NCBI GenBank assembly: GCA_046566185.1
Contig: JBKHXE010000121.1
Coordinates: 1 to 18,516, forward strand
Direction of reading: 5' to 3'
Length of the DNA: 18,516 bases
Source of the DNA: SCSIO-59966 sp046566185
Lineage (GTDB): Bacteria > Actinomycetota > Actinomycetes > Actinomycetales > SCSIO-59966
The translations under genes and the position numbers were made by a program. The notes under the pieces are model-generated. The model was not told where the DNA came from, did no database searches, and saw only the letters and a program-made list of their open reading frames with translations. This document shows positions 1 through 7,093 of this stretch, in pieces. How positions within the stretch are numbered: the first letter of the stretch is position 1; the number at the start of each line of letters is the position of its first letter.

Positions 1-31
1 CGACTGACGCGTCCGTCGCTACGGTGCTGCC

Positions 32-397
32 GTGGCGTCGCGACTGGTGGTCAAGTGCACGTGGGGCACGGACGGTGCCGAGCGGTGCAACCAGGCGCTG
101 ACCGTGGCCTCGGTGGCCGCGGCGTCCGGCGTCGCGGTGTCGCTGTGGCTGACCGGCGAGGCGACGTGGCTCGCCGTCCCGGGCTCTCCCGCTCGCGAGC
201 TCGCGCTGCCGGAGGCCACGCCGGCCGCCGAGCTGCTCGACGCGGTGCTCGCCCTCGGGTCGGTCACCGTGTGCTCGCAGTGCGCGGCCCGCCGCCGGCT
301 GACCGCGACCGACCTGCTGCCCGGCGTCCGGGTGGCCGGCTCGGCCGCCTTCGTCGAGGAGACGCTGGCCGACGGCAGCCGCGCGCTCGTCTACTGA
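32..397 (+). CDS. DsrE-family small protein
   Basis: The 121-residue product resembles small actinobacterial DsrE-like proteins. It opens with a hydrophobic beta strand (RLVVKCTWG), continues with a helix and the strand VAVSLWLTGEATW, and has a CSQC motif at residues 81-84. Two further cysteines are at 9 and 19. DsrE-fold proteins often take part in sulfur relay or redox, and the cysteine pair fits that, but the substrate is unknown. The GTG start at 32 is the first in frame in the window. No clear ribosome site precedes it, so the true start could differ. The gene runs toward the CAP gene, with only 21 bp between the two stops. In many actinobacteria the glnR neighbourhood carries sulfur-transfer genes, which would suit this one. 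The family call is from sequence pattern; the role is inferred. Confidence 0.7.
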   Translation: MASRLVVKCTWGTDGAERCNQALTVASVAAASGVAVSLWLTGEATWLAVPGSPARELALPEATPAAELLDAVLALGSVTVCSQCAARRRLTATDLLPGVRVAGSAAFVEETLADGSRALVY

Positions 398-418
398 GCG
401 GTCACGATTGCTGAGCCG

Positions 419-1681
419 TCACGACAGCGAGGTGAACCCGCTCCAGCCGCTGCCGATCTGCCTGCCGGCGCCGAGGGCTCCGCGGCCGTTGCCGGGGTAC
501 AGGTAGAGCCGGCCGCTGCTGTGTCGTGCCAGGAGGTCCTGCCGAGCGTCCCCGGTGAAGTCACCGACGTTGAGGATCGCCGTCATCGAGCCCCAGCCGT
601 GCCCGATCTTCACTCGCGACTTCCACGACCCGCGGCCGCTGCCGGGGTACAGGTACAGGTTGCCGTCGGTGTCGCGGGCCACGACGTCCACGGCCCGATC
701 GCCGTTGAGGTCGCCGACGCCGAGGACGGACGTCATGACGTTCCACCCGCTGCCCACGACTCGCGCGTCGCGCAGTCCACCGCGCCCGTCGCCCGGGTAC
801 AGGTACAGGGTGCCGTTCTGGTGGCGCGCGAGGAGGTCGTTGCGTCCGTCGCCGTCGAAGTCCCCTGGCGTCGCGAACGCCGTCATGCCGTTCCAGCCGG
901 TGCTGACGCGCCGGGGGGAGCCCCAGCCACCGGAACCGTTGCCGGGATAGACCCACAGCTCACCGTTCCCGTCACGGGCCCACAGGTCGCTGCGCCCGTC
1001 ACCGGTCACGTCCCCGGGCGTGAGGATGGCGGTCATCCCGTTCCACCCCGAGCCGCTCAGCCGCGCCGAGAGCCAACCGCCCGAGCCGTTGCCCCGGTAC
1101 ACCAGGAGCTTCCCGTACGCGTTGCGGGCCACCACGTCGGCCCGACGGTCGCCCGACGGGTCACTGAGGCGCACGGTCGTCGTCACGGTGGTGGTCGTCG
1201 CGGTCGGCGCGCTCACGCCGGAGTACTGCGCGAAGACCTGCGTTCCCCAGACCCGGCCGCCGGAGTCGACGTAGTAGCCCAGGCCGATGGAGTTGTAGTC
1301 GCCGTCGAGGATGTTGGCGCGGTGACCGGCGGAGTTCATCCACGCCTCGTGGAGCTGGGCTGCGCTTCCCGCGTACCCCACGTTCTCGCCGAGGTAGCGC
1401 CACCCGCTCGGCACCTGCGACGACAGGTCGGGGTTGTGCGCGAGGGTGCCGCTGGACGCCATCTGACGCGTCCAGTCCTGCGCCACGGCGTCCAGGCTCG
1501 CGTTGCGCGCCAGCAGCGGGACGCCGGCCCGTTTGCGCTCGGCGTTGACGAGGTCGTAGAGCTCGGACGCCGACGCCGACGCGGGGGCGACCGGGCCGCC
1601 GGCGACCAGGAGGGCGGCGGTGAGCACGGCCGCGCACAGCAGCGCGACGAGCCGGGCGAGGTGGGCGGGACGAGCGGACAT
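419..1681 (-). CDS. Secreted CAP (SCP)-domain protein with five FG-GAP/VCBS-type repeats
   Basis: This is a 420-residue exported protein. Residues 1-38 form a signal peptide with a hydrophobic core and an Ala-rich end. Residues about 38-153 are a CAP/SCP domain with the usual signatures: AHNPDL (His82), GENVGY (Glu99) and SAGHRANIL (His120). A Thr-rich linker (159-170) leads to five repeats of exactly 50 residues. Each repeat has a D-x-x-G-D acidic loop (for example DVTGDGRSDL, DFDGDGRNDL) and most carry a LYPGNG-like strand. Such loops bind calcium in FG-GAP proteins, and the array suggests a small beta-propeller. I chose ATG 1681 because GGAGGAG lies 7 nt upstream. The in-frame GTG at 1714 lies inside a likely promoter -10 element. 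The cell-surface or matrix role is inferred; CAP domains have varied functions and no enzyme activity is claimed. Confidence 0.9.
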   Translation of the reverse strand: MSARPAHLARLVALLCAAVLTAALLVAGGPVAPASASASELYDLVNAERKRAGVPLLARNASLDAVAQDWTRQMASSGTLAHNPDLSSQVPSGWRYLGENVGYAGSAAQLHEAWMNSAGHRANILDGDYNSIGLGYYVDSGGRVWGTQVFAQYSGVSAPTATTTTVTTTVRLSDPSGDRRADVVARNAYGKLLVYRGNGSGGWLSARLSGSGWNGMTAILTPGDVTGDGRSDLWARDGNGELWVYPGNGSGGWGSPRRVSTGWNGMTAFATPGDFDGDGRNDLLARHQNGTLYLYPGDGRGGLRDARVVGSGWNVMTSVLGVGDLNGDRAVDVVARDTDGNLYLYPGSGRGSWKSRVKIGHGWGSMTAILNVGDFTGDARQDLLARHSSGRLYLYPGNGRGALGAGRQIGSGWSGFTSLS

Positions 1682-1688
1682 GCGGTGT

Positions 1689-1695
1689 CTCCTCC
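1689..1695 (-). promoter_or_regulatory. Ribosome binding site fixing the CAP-gene start
   Basis: On the minus strand this reads GGAGGAG, 7 nt before the ATG at 1681. It supports that ATG over the in-frame GTG at 1714, which has only GCCGAG upstream. Confidence 0.75.
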
Positions 1696-1712
1696 GAGAG
1701 CGGACACCCTTC

Positions 1713-1740
1713 ACCTCGGCGCCTCGGAGCGTCGGCTTTA
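1713..1740 (-). promoter_or_regulatory. Candidate sigma-28 type (FliA/WhiG) promoter of the CAP gene
   Basis: On the minus strand the sequence reads TAAA (1740-1737), 16 nt, then GCCGAGGT (1720-1713). The FliA/WhiG consensus is TAAA, 15-16 nt, then GCCGATAA, so the -35 is exact, the spacing correct and the -10 matches at 5 of 8 positions. A start a few bases downstream would leave a leader of roughly 25-30 nt ending in the GGAGGAG site. No other good promoter stands out in the 200-bp gap. This is a pattern match only. Confidence 0.5.
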
Positions 1741-1881
1741 GCCCATTCGTGGGATATCGGCCGCGACGTGACCACTCATCGGCGTGTCGCCATCACCCTG
1801 CGTCACGGGAGCGGGGGAACGAGGGGCTGACCAGGACGTTCACCCTGACGCGGCGAGCACGCTGGGTAGCTGCGACGCGCG

Positions 1882-3294
1882 TCACACGAGCGGGCGGCGC
1901 GCGCCGAACTGCGTGGCCTGCTCGATCGCGTGCCCGACGTCCAGCACGCGTCGGTCGCCCCGCGGCGGACCGATCACCTGCAGACCGACCGGCAGCCCGT
2001 CAGGCGTGAACCCGGCCGGCACCGACAGCGCCGGGCACGTCGTGGCCGACACGATGGTGCAGGAGCGCATCCACTGCAGGTAGTCACGCTGCTCCTCGCC
2101 TCCGACGACCGTCGGGTACTCCTGCTCCACGTCGAAGGGCACCACCTGGGTCGTGGCCGACACCAGGACGTCGCAGCGCGAGAAGAACTCGACGACCCGT
2201 TCGAACAGCTTGGTGCGCAGGGCGACCGCACGGCCGACGTCGGCCGCCGAGAGCCCGCGGCCGCGCTCGACGTTCCAGTGGATCGCCTGCTTGACCTGGT
2301 CGGGGTGGCTGCGGACGACGTCCCCGAAGGTCGTGACGAACTGCCACGCGCGGAGCACCGAGAACACCTCGTCGGCCCCGTCGAGGTCCGGGCAGTCCTC
2401 CACCACCCGTGCCCCGAGCGACTCGAGCACCACGGCCTGCCGCACCAGGACGTCGCGCACCTCGGCGTCCAGCGGCACCCGGCCGCCGAGGTCGACCGAC
2501 CAGCCGACCGTCAGTCCCCGGAGGTCCTCCGCGAGCGGTGGCGCGAAGGCCGCCCCGGCGTCCTGCAGGCTGATCGGCACGCGCGGGTCCGGGCCGGCCA
2601 TCGCCGACAGCGACATCGCCACGTCCCCCACCGTGCGCCCCATCGGGCCCTGCACGCTGAGGTCGGCCCACGCCATCAGCGTCGGGTGCGAGGGCACCCG
2701 CCCAGGGCTGGGACGCAGTCCCACGACGTTGCAGAAGGCGGCCGGGTTGCGCAGCGAGCCGCCCATGTCGCTGCCGTCGGCGAGCGGCACCAGGCCCGCC
2801 GCGAGCGCCGCCGCCGACCCGCCGCTCGAGCCGCCGGCGCTCCGGTCGGGCGCGTACGGGTTGCGAGTCACACCGAACACGGGGTTGAAGGTGTGCGAGC
2901 CGGCCGCGTACTCGGGGGTGTTGGTCTTCCCGACCCGGACGGCGCCGGCGTCCCGCAGGCGCGCGACGACGAGCTCGTCGTCCTCGGGCACGAAGTCGGC
3001 CTTGAGCGGCGAGCCCCACGTCGTGCGCAGGCCGCCGGTGAGGTGGGTGTCCTTGTGCGCCACCGGGAGTCCGTGCAGCGGGCCGAGGGCCTCGCCGCGC
3101 GCCGTCAGCGCGTCGGCGTGCGCCGCGCGCCGCTCCGCCTCCTCGGCGTCGAGCGTGACGATCGCGTTGACGGCGGGGTTGACGCGCTCGATGCGGTCGA
3201 GGTGGGCGGCGAGCAGCTCACGCGCCGAGATCTCCTTGGCCCGCACCATGCGGACCAGCTGGGTCGCGGGCGTGAAGCACAGGTCGTCGGACAT
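1882..3294 (-). CDS. Amidase-signature family amidase
   Basis: A 470-residue enzyme of the amidase-signature family, which hydrolyses carboxamide bonds. The catalytic Ser-cisSer-Lys triad is visible: Lys81 in LPVAHKD, the cis-Ser156 in GGSSGGSAAALAAG, and the nucleophile Ser180 in DMGGSLRNPA. The length is normal for a stand-alone amidase. There is no gatC or gatB nearby, so this is not the GatCAB tRNA amidotransferase subunit; it more likely acts on small amides or amide-containing metabolites. The start ATG at 3294 has only a weak upstream ribosome site, but the N terminus aligns with the usual family start. It stands alone, 52 bp beyond the DUF4395 gene on the same strand, and may be read through from it. 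Substrate cannot be told from sequence. Confidence 0.92.
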   Translation of the reverse strand: MSDDLCFTPATQLVRMVRAKEISARELLAAHLDRIERVNPAVNAIVTLDAEEAERRAAHADALTARGEALGPLHGLPVAHKDTHLTGGLRTTWGSPLKADFVPEDDELVVARLRDAGAVRVGKTNTPEYAAGSHTFNPVFGVTRNPYAPDRSAGGSSGGSAAALAAGLVPLADGSDMGGSLRNPAAFCNVVGLRPSPGRVPSHPTLMAWADLSVQGPMGRTVGDVAMSLSAMAGPDPRVPISLQDAGAAFAPPLAEDLRGLTVGWSVDLGGRVPLDAEVRDVLVRQAVVLESLGARVVEDCPDLDGADEVFSVLRAWQFVTTFGDVVRSHPDQVKQAIHWNVERGRGLSAADVGRAVALRTKLFERVVEFFSRCDVLVSATTQVVPFDVEQEYPTVVGGEEQRDYLQWMRSCTIVSATTCPALSVPAGFTPDGLPVGLQVIGPPRGDRRVLDVGHAIEQATQFGARRPLV

Positions 3295-3309
3295 GGTGGC
3301 CAGCCTGCC

Positions 3310-3324
3310 ACCGGGTCGCCCGGT
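3310..3324 (-). terminator. Small hairpin after the thioredoxin/DUF4395 genes
   Basis: A 6-bp perfect stem (ACCGGG/CCCGGT) with a 3-nt loop lies 22 nt past the DUF4395 stop and just before the amidase start. There is no T tract. It may be a weak terminator, or only a structure in the amidase leader. Confidence 0.25.
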
Positions 3325-3346
3325 CAGGACTCGTCGAGACCTGCCA

Positions 3347-3781
3347 TCAGGCCGTGGCGCGCTTGAGCAGCAGGTACATCTCGCAGCCGAGGCAGAAGGC
3401 GAAGGCGGCGTTGAGGAACGCGGCCACCAGTGCCGCGGCGACGGCCACGGCGAAGAGCACGCTCGCGCCGGTCAGGGCGCCGACGAGGCCGACGAGCGCG
3501 AAGACGAGACCCACGGTCTGCGCGAAGCGCACCGGGCGAGCGTCCTCGGTCTCGGTCACCGGCCCCAGCCGCGGCCGCACGAAGCGCGCGAAGAACCAGC
3601 CGTACGGCGGCCGGCCGGCGGCGCCGAGCGCGAAGACGACGGCTTGGACGGCGAGCAGCACGGCGCCGGCGGTCCCCGCCCCGAGCACGAGGACCACGGC
3701 GAGCACGACGGTGGTGACGCCGGCCCCGAAGCGGGGGCTGCGGACGTCGACCTGCGGGGCGTGCTCGGACGGCTCAGCCAC
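3347..3781 (-). CDS. DUF4395 integral membrane protein
   Basis: A 144-residue membrane protein with about four hydrophobic segments and the family signature near the C terminus, FCLGCEMYLLLKR, which contains a C-x-x-C pair. DUF4395 proteins are commonly encoded beside thioredoxin-like and sulfurtransferase genes, and here the gene directly follows a membrane-anchored thioredoxin. The GTG start at 3781 overlaps the thioredoxin stop by 8 bp and has GGAGG 6 nt upstream, inside the thioredoxin coding region. This implies translational coupling. A sensible hypothesis is that the two form a membrane redox unit in which the thioredoxin domain exchanges electrons with the CLGC pair. That is inference; the family has no established biochemical function that I know of. 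Confidence 0.85.
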   Translation of the reverse strand: MAEPSEHAPQVDVRSPRFGAGVTTVVLAVVLVLGAGTAGAVLLAVQAVVFALGAAGRPPYGWFFARFVRPRLGPVTETEDARPVRFAQTVGLVFALVGLVGALTGASVLFAVAVAAALVAAFLNAAFAFCLGCEMYLLLKRATA

Positions 3782-4232
3782 GGGAGGCCTCCAGCTCCGG
3801 GACGGCCGCCGCGAGCGCCGAGGCGGCCTGCGCCGGGGTCGGGGCGCCGGAGGCGCGCCGCACGACACGACCGGCGCCGTCCAGGACGAGCACCGTGGGG
3901 GTGCGGCGGACGTCGAGCCGGCGCACCAGGTCGAGGTGGTCGGCGGCGTCGACCTCGACGTGGGCGACGCCCTCGGTGGCCGCGGCCAGCCGCTCCAGCA
4001 CGGAACGGGTCTGCCGGCACGGCGCGCAGAACGCGCTGGAGACCTGGAGCAGCGTGGCCCGCGCACCGAGGGCAGCGCCGCCGAGGTCGGCCGGGGTGAG
4101 GACGTCGCCGGAGTCCACGGAACGGTCATGGCCGTCGCGCCGGCGGAGCCACCATCCCACCACGACAGCGGCCAGCAGCGCGGCGGCGAGCAGAGCCAGC
4201 CGCACCACCAGTGAGTCGAGAGCGTCCGTCAC
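3774..4232 (-). CDS. Membrane-anchored thioredoxin-like protein
   Basis: A 152-residue protein with one N-terminal membrane segment (about residues 9-29), a short linker and a thioredoxin fold. The active site is CAPC in SSAFCAPCRQTRSVLERL. The cis-Pro region is seen in RRTPTVLVLDGAGRVV. After the anchor come charged residues (RRRDGHDR), so by the positive-inside rule the thioredoxin domain could face the cytoplasm; this needs a topology test. The start is GTG at 4232, with no strong ribosome site. It resembles ThiX-type thioredoxins, which in mycobacteria lie near glnR together with sulfurtransferase genes. Here no sulfurtransferase follows; the DUF4395 gene and then an amidase come next. 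Confidence 0.85.
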   Translation of the reverse strand: MTDALDSLVVRLALLAAALLAAVVVGWWLRRRDGHDRSVDSGDVLTPADLGGAALGARATLLQVSSAFCAPCRQTRSVLERLAAATEGVAHVEVDAADHLDLVRRLDVRRTPTVLVLDGAGRVVRRASGAPTPAQAASALAAAVPELEASRG

Positions 4233-4255
4233 GACACCAGGGAACCGCCGGCGGG

Positions 4256-4290
4256 CCCGTCTGCTTCCCGCTGTCCGGATGGCGGACGGG
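4256..4290 (-). terminator. Possible terminator after the secreted low-complexity gene
   Basis: A 9-bp stem (CCCGTCTGC with GCGGACGGG, one G-T wobble) with a 17-nt loop lies 13 nt past the stop at 4304. There is no T tract, which is common in high-GC actinobacteria. It sits between two same-strand genes and could reduce read-through into the thioredoxin gene. Confidence 0.35.
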
Positions 4291-4303
4291 TTGTCCGGGC
4301 ACG

Positions 4304-4792
4304 TCAGGCGTTGCCGTCGGCGCCGGGCGTCTCGGGGGGCGCCGGCTCCTCGTCGTCCCCCGACCCGTCCCCCTCGTCACGCCCACCGTGCGACCCCGAC
4401 GGCTCGGGCGCCGGCGGCTCGGTCGCGGACGGCTCCGGCGCGGCCGCCGGTTCGGCGGTCACGGTGACGGTGTGCGCGGGCTCGCGGGGCAGCGTCACCA
4501 CCACGGTGTGCGTCGCGGGCGGCGGGACGGCCTGCAGGACGACGACCGGCTCGGTGACGGCCGCTCCCCCGGTCGCGGCCACGGGGGGTGTCGGCACGGG
4601 GGTGGCGGCGACCCGAGGCGCCGTCACGACAGGGCTCACGGCTGCGCCGCCCGGGGTGTCGGCCACGCCGACCTCGGTCGTCGCGCCGGTCGCCGTGCCG
4701 AGGACGGCGGCGACGACGAGTGCGACAGCGCCCCTCCTGGTCCGCAGCATCGACGCGTCGACGACCTTGCCCACGACGACCGTGCCCACCAT
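4304..4792 (-). CDS. Hypothetical secreted Pro/Ala/Thr/Val-rich protein
   Basis: A 162-residue protein that I do not recognise. A basic stretch LRTRRGA (residues 16-22) precedes a hydrophobic segment VALVVAAVLGTATGA, a likely signal peptide or anchor. The rest is low complexity: Pro/Val/Thr/Ala-rich, including TVVVTLPREPAHTVTVTAEP, then an acidic Gly/Asp/Glu/Pro-rich tail. No folded domain is evident. The start was set at ATG 4792 because GAGGAGG precedes it closely; an in-frame GTG at 4825 lacks such a site. The codon pattern is typical of the region, and the third-position GC bias supports coding. It may be a cell-wall-associated or mucin-like surface protein. Function unknown. Confidence 0.6.
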   Translation of the reverse strand: MVGTVVVGKVVDASMLRTRRGAVALVVAAVLGTATGATTEVGVADTPGGAAVSPVVTAPRVAATPVPTPPVAATGGAAVTEPVVVLQAVPPPATHTVVVTLPREPAHTVTVTAEPAAAPEPSATEPPAPEPSGSHGGRDEGDGSGDDEEPAPPETPGADGNA

Positions 4793-4796
4793 GGCC

Positions 4797-4803
4797 CCTC
4801 CTC
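4797..4803 (-). promoter_or_regulatory. Ribosome binding site fixing the start at 4792
   Basis: On the minus strand this reads GAGGAGG, 4 nt before the ATG at 4792. It favours this start over the upstream in-frame GTG at 4825. Confidence 0.6.
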
Positions 4804-4870
4804 GGGGGCGGCCCGAGACCTTCACCCGTCACCAGGATCGTGCGGTGGACGCTCATCCGCGAGCCGACAC

Positions 4871-4882
4871 ACCCAAACGGGT
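4871..4882 (-). promoter_or_regulatory. Palindromic element ACCC-GTTT-GGGT upstream of the secreted gene
   Basis: A 12-bp element with 4-bp arms lies 78 nt before ATG 4792 and touches the stop codon of the phosphatase gene. It is AT-richer than its surroundings and could be part of a promoter or an operator. No sigma-factor consensus fits it well. Confidence 0.25.
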
Positions 4883-5442
4883 CAGTCGGGCGGCGAGGCG
4901 AGCGCGACGATCGCGTCGACGGCCGGCACGAGCACCGCCGCCATCGCCTCGTACACCGCGTCGGGACGGCGGTACGGGTCGGGGACGTCGTCGTCCGCCG
5001 GGTCGGGCGGAGGCAGGTGACCGCGGGCCGCGCGCAGGGCGGGCAGCGCCGCGCGCAGGCGCGCCTCGCAGGGACCCTGCGGCAGGCTCGCAGGGTCGAC
5101 TGCGGAGGCCAGTCGTGCCGCCTCGCGCAGCGTGAAGGTGACGTGGGCGGCGCGCGGCAGCGTGGTCAGGACGGCCCCACGGTGCCGCCTGGTCATCGCG
5201 AGCACGAGGTCGGCGCCCGCCACCAGCTCGGGGGTGAGCTGCCGGGCCGCGTGCCGCTCGGCGTCCCCGCCGTGCCGCGTCACCAGCGCGCGGGTCGGCG
5301 CGGTCATCGGCTCGCCGACGAGCGCCCCCGTCCCGGCGCTGGTCACCTCGACGCCGTCCCCGAGACCGGCCCGCAGCAGCCGCTCGGCCATCGGGGACCG
5401 GCAGACGTTGCCGGTGCAGACGGTCAGGACGCGGAAGGTCAC
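4882..5442 (-). CDS. Low-molecular-weight protein-tyrosine phosphatase
   Basis: A 186-residue phosphatase of the LMW-PTP family. The P-loop C-x5-R-S is CTGNVCRSP near the N terminus (nucleophile Cys9, Arg15). The general acid is Asp155 in the DPYRRP motif. The family is usually 150-165 residues; the extra length comes from a region around residues 110-145. It removes phosphate from tyrosine residues, and in actinobacteria related enzymes act on bacterial tyrosine kinases or secreted targets. The GTG start at 5442 overlaps the stop of the upstream membrane protein gene as GTGA (4 bp), so the two are likely translated together. No tyrosine kinase is seen in the window. Family assignment is firm; the partner is unknown. 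It is not the arsenate reductase branch, which is represented separately at the window end. Confidence 0.92.
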   Translation of the reverse strand: MTFRVLTVCTGNVCRSPMAERLLRAGLGDGVEVTSAGTGALVGEPMTAPTRALVTRHGGDAERHAARQLTPELVAGADLVLAMTRRHRGAVLTTLPRAAHVTFTLREAARLASAVDPASLPQGPCEARLRAALPALRAARGHLPPPDPADDDVPDPYRRPDAVYEAMAAVLVPAVDAIVALASPPD

Positions 5443-6170
5443 GAGACGAGGCGCCCGAGGGTGTACACGACCATGCCGGAGGCGACGACCGGCGCGACCC
5501 CCATCGAGACCGACGCGGTCGGGCGAACGGACGTCGGCAGGTGCGCGAGCAGCCGGTCGAGCGTCGCGGCGACCACGCCCACGAGGGCGCCGACGAGGGC
5601 CGCCGGGAGCGCGCGCTCGTCCGGCAGCAGCGCGCCGACGAGGCCACCGATGGTGAGTCCGCCGGCGACCGCGGCGGGTCCGGTGACCCGCTGCGGCCAC
5701 GGCAGGCCCAGGGCGACGGCGGCGGCGACGGCCGACGCGGCCCCGACGAGCACGACCCCGGTGCCGCCGTCGTCGTGCAGGGCGCCCAGCCAGCCGGCGC
5801 CGAAGCCCACGACGACGAGCGCGGAGACGACGCCGGTCACGGACTCGACCAGGCGGGGGCGCATGTCGCGGCGCAGCAGCTGGTGGCCGAACTCGACCAG
5901 CAGGGTCACGGCGAGGACGCCGGGCAGCCAGCGCAGGTACGGCGGGTCGTCGGTCAGCGCGGCGACCGTGACCGCCACCGCACCGCCGAGCGCGATGACG
6001 GCTGTGCTCCCCCGGGGCGTCGGCAGGTTCAGCAGCGTGGCCCACCCCGACGCGATGGCCACGGTCGCCAGCAGCAGGGCGGCGGCGAGCGCGGGGACGC
6101 CGGCGAGCGCGGCCACGCCGATCAGCACGCCGAGCGCCGCCCCCGAGAGCGCAGGAACCAGCCGGGTCAC
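5439..6170 (-). CDS. Polytopic membrane protein of unknown function
   Basis: A 243-residue, strongly hydrophobic protein with roughly seven to eight predicted membrane segments, separated by short loops such as TDDPPYLRW, GHQLLRRDMRPRL and LLAHLPTSVRPT. I do not recognise a family. The basic central loop may face the cytoplasm. The GTG start at 6170 overlaps the hydrolase stop as GTGA, and its own stop overlaps the phosphatase start the same way, so it is the middle gene of a tightly coupled three-gene unit. The context suggests a membrane partner or transporter for a process involving the hydrolase and the phosphatase. That is inference only. Confidence 0.8.
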   Translation of the reverse strand: MTRLVPALSGAALGVLIGVAALAGVPALAAALLLATVAIASGWATLLNLPTPRGSTAVIALGGAVAVTVAALTDDPPYLRWLPGVLAVTLLVEFGHQLLRRDMRPRLVESVTGVVSALVVVGFGAGWLGALHDDGGTGVVLVGAASAVAAAVALGLPWPQRVTGPAAVAGGLTIGGLVGALLPDERALPAALVGALVGVVAATLDRLLAHLPTSVRPTASVSMGVAPVVASGMVVYTLGRLVS

Positions 6171-6964
6171 CGCGGCATCCTGGCACGGGCGACCAGCCAG
6201 TCCGCGATCCGCTCGACGAGGGCTGCGTCGACGGCCGCTTCCGCGTGGCCGAGGCCGGCCTCGATCCACAGCTCCTTGGGCTCCCGGGCCGACGCGTACA
6301 GCCACTGGGCGTGGTCGACCCCGAAGTAGGGGTCGTCGTCGCCGTGGACGACGAGCAGCGGCACGGGGCTGACCGAGGACGCGAGCGCGTCCGGAGGGGC
6401 CGGCCAGGGCTCCCAGCCGAGGCGGGCCACGCGGGTGCCGAAGGCGTGCCGCACGACGGCGCGACCGATCCCGGTGCCGATGCCGAGGTGCACCCGGCGC
6501 ATCGGCGACGTGCCCCGGAAGTTCCAGCGGCTGGGGCCGCTCATCGCCGCGACGGCGTCGACGCGCTGCTCGGCGTCCCCGCGGCCGGCCAGGCCGGCGT
6601 GCCGGACGACGACCGCGGCGCCCATGGAGAAGCCCAGCGTCACCACCCGCTCGTAGCCGAGCCAGCGTGCGTAGGAGACGGCGGCGTCCACGTCGTGCAC
6701 CTCCAGGTCGCCGACGGTGCTCACGCCGGCGCTGCGCCCGTGACCGCGGAAGTCGAACGCGACGACGCCCGCGCGGCGGGACAGCGCCTCGGCGAGGCGG
6801 ACGGCGGCCGGGTCGGCCCACGAGAGCGTGAACCCGTGGGCGAGGACGACGGCGACGTCGCCCGGGCCGGCGGTGTGCCGGGCCGAGACGCGCACGCCGT
6901 CGGCCGACAGGAGCGCGACCGCCCGGTCGACGGCCACGGCGCGGGGGCGCGAGGGGATCGGCAC
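6167..6964 (-). CDS. Alpha/beta hydrolase
   Basis: An alpha/beta-hydrolase of about 265 residues. The key motifs are in order: oxyanion-region HGF (43-45), FRGHGRSAG (72-80), the nucleophile elbow GFSMG with Ser113, the acid Asp211 in HGDDDPYF, and the base His240 in GLGHAEA. This is a complete catalytic triad, so the protein should be an active esterase, lipase or peptidase-like enzyme. There is no signal peptide, so it is probably cytoplasmic. The start is uncertain: GTG 6964 was chosen because it precedes the first conserved segment, but no strong ribosome site is seen and ATG 7039 in the same frame is possible. It is the first gene of the unit with the membrane protein and phosphatase, and is divergent from glnR. 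Confidence 0.88.
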   Translation of the reverse strand: MPIPSRPRAVAVDRAVALLSADGVRVSARHTAGPGDVAVVLAHGFTLSWADPAAVRLAEALSRRAGVVAFDFRGHGRSAGVSTVGDLEVHDVDAAVSYARWLGYERVVTLGFSMGAAVVVRHAGLAGRGDAEQRVDAVAAMSGPSRWNFRGTSPMRRVHLGIGTGIGRAVVRHAFGTRVARLGWEPWPAPPDALASSVSPVPLLVVHGDDDPYFGVDHAQWLYASAREPKELWIEAGLGHAEAAVDAALVERIADWLVARARMPR

Positions 6965-7093
6965 CGTGCCATCGTGCCTCGTCTCACCGACTGAAACCGG
7001 CCGTCCACCCACCGGTCGTCCTCTAGACTCCCCACCCATCGTGCGACGGCGCCGGTTCATCCGAGGCCGGCGCGCGAGGACGGAGGCGACTCC

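Noticed and set aside
1682..1714. Longer CAP protein starting at GTG 1714
   Set aside because: That codon lies in the proposed -10 element and lacks a ribosome site, while ATG 1681 has GGAGGAG at the right distance.
521..1741. A 406-codon plus-strand frame opposite the CAP gene
   Set aside because: Its apparent internal repeats (PVARVQVQ-like) are only the reverse image of the FG-GAP DNA repeats.
6981..7000. Possible GlnR-binding site between the hydrolase and glnR
   Set aside because: GTCTC and GAAAC half-sites are present, but the first lacks the required A and the spacing is off by one.
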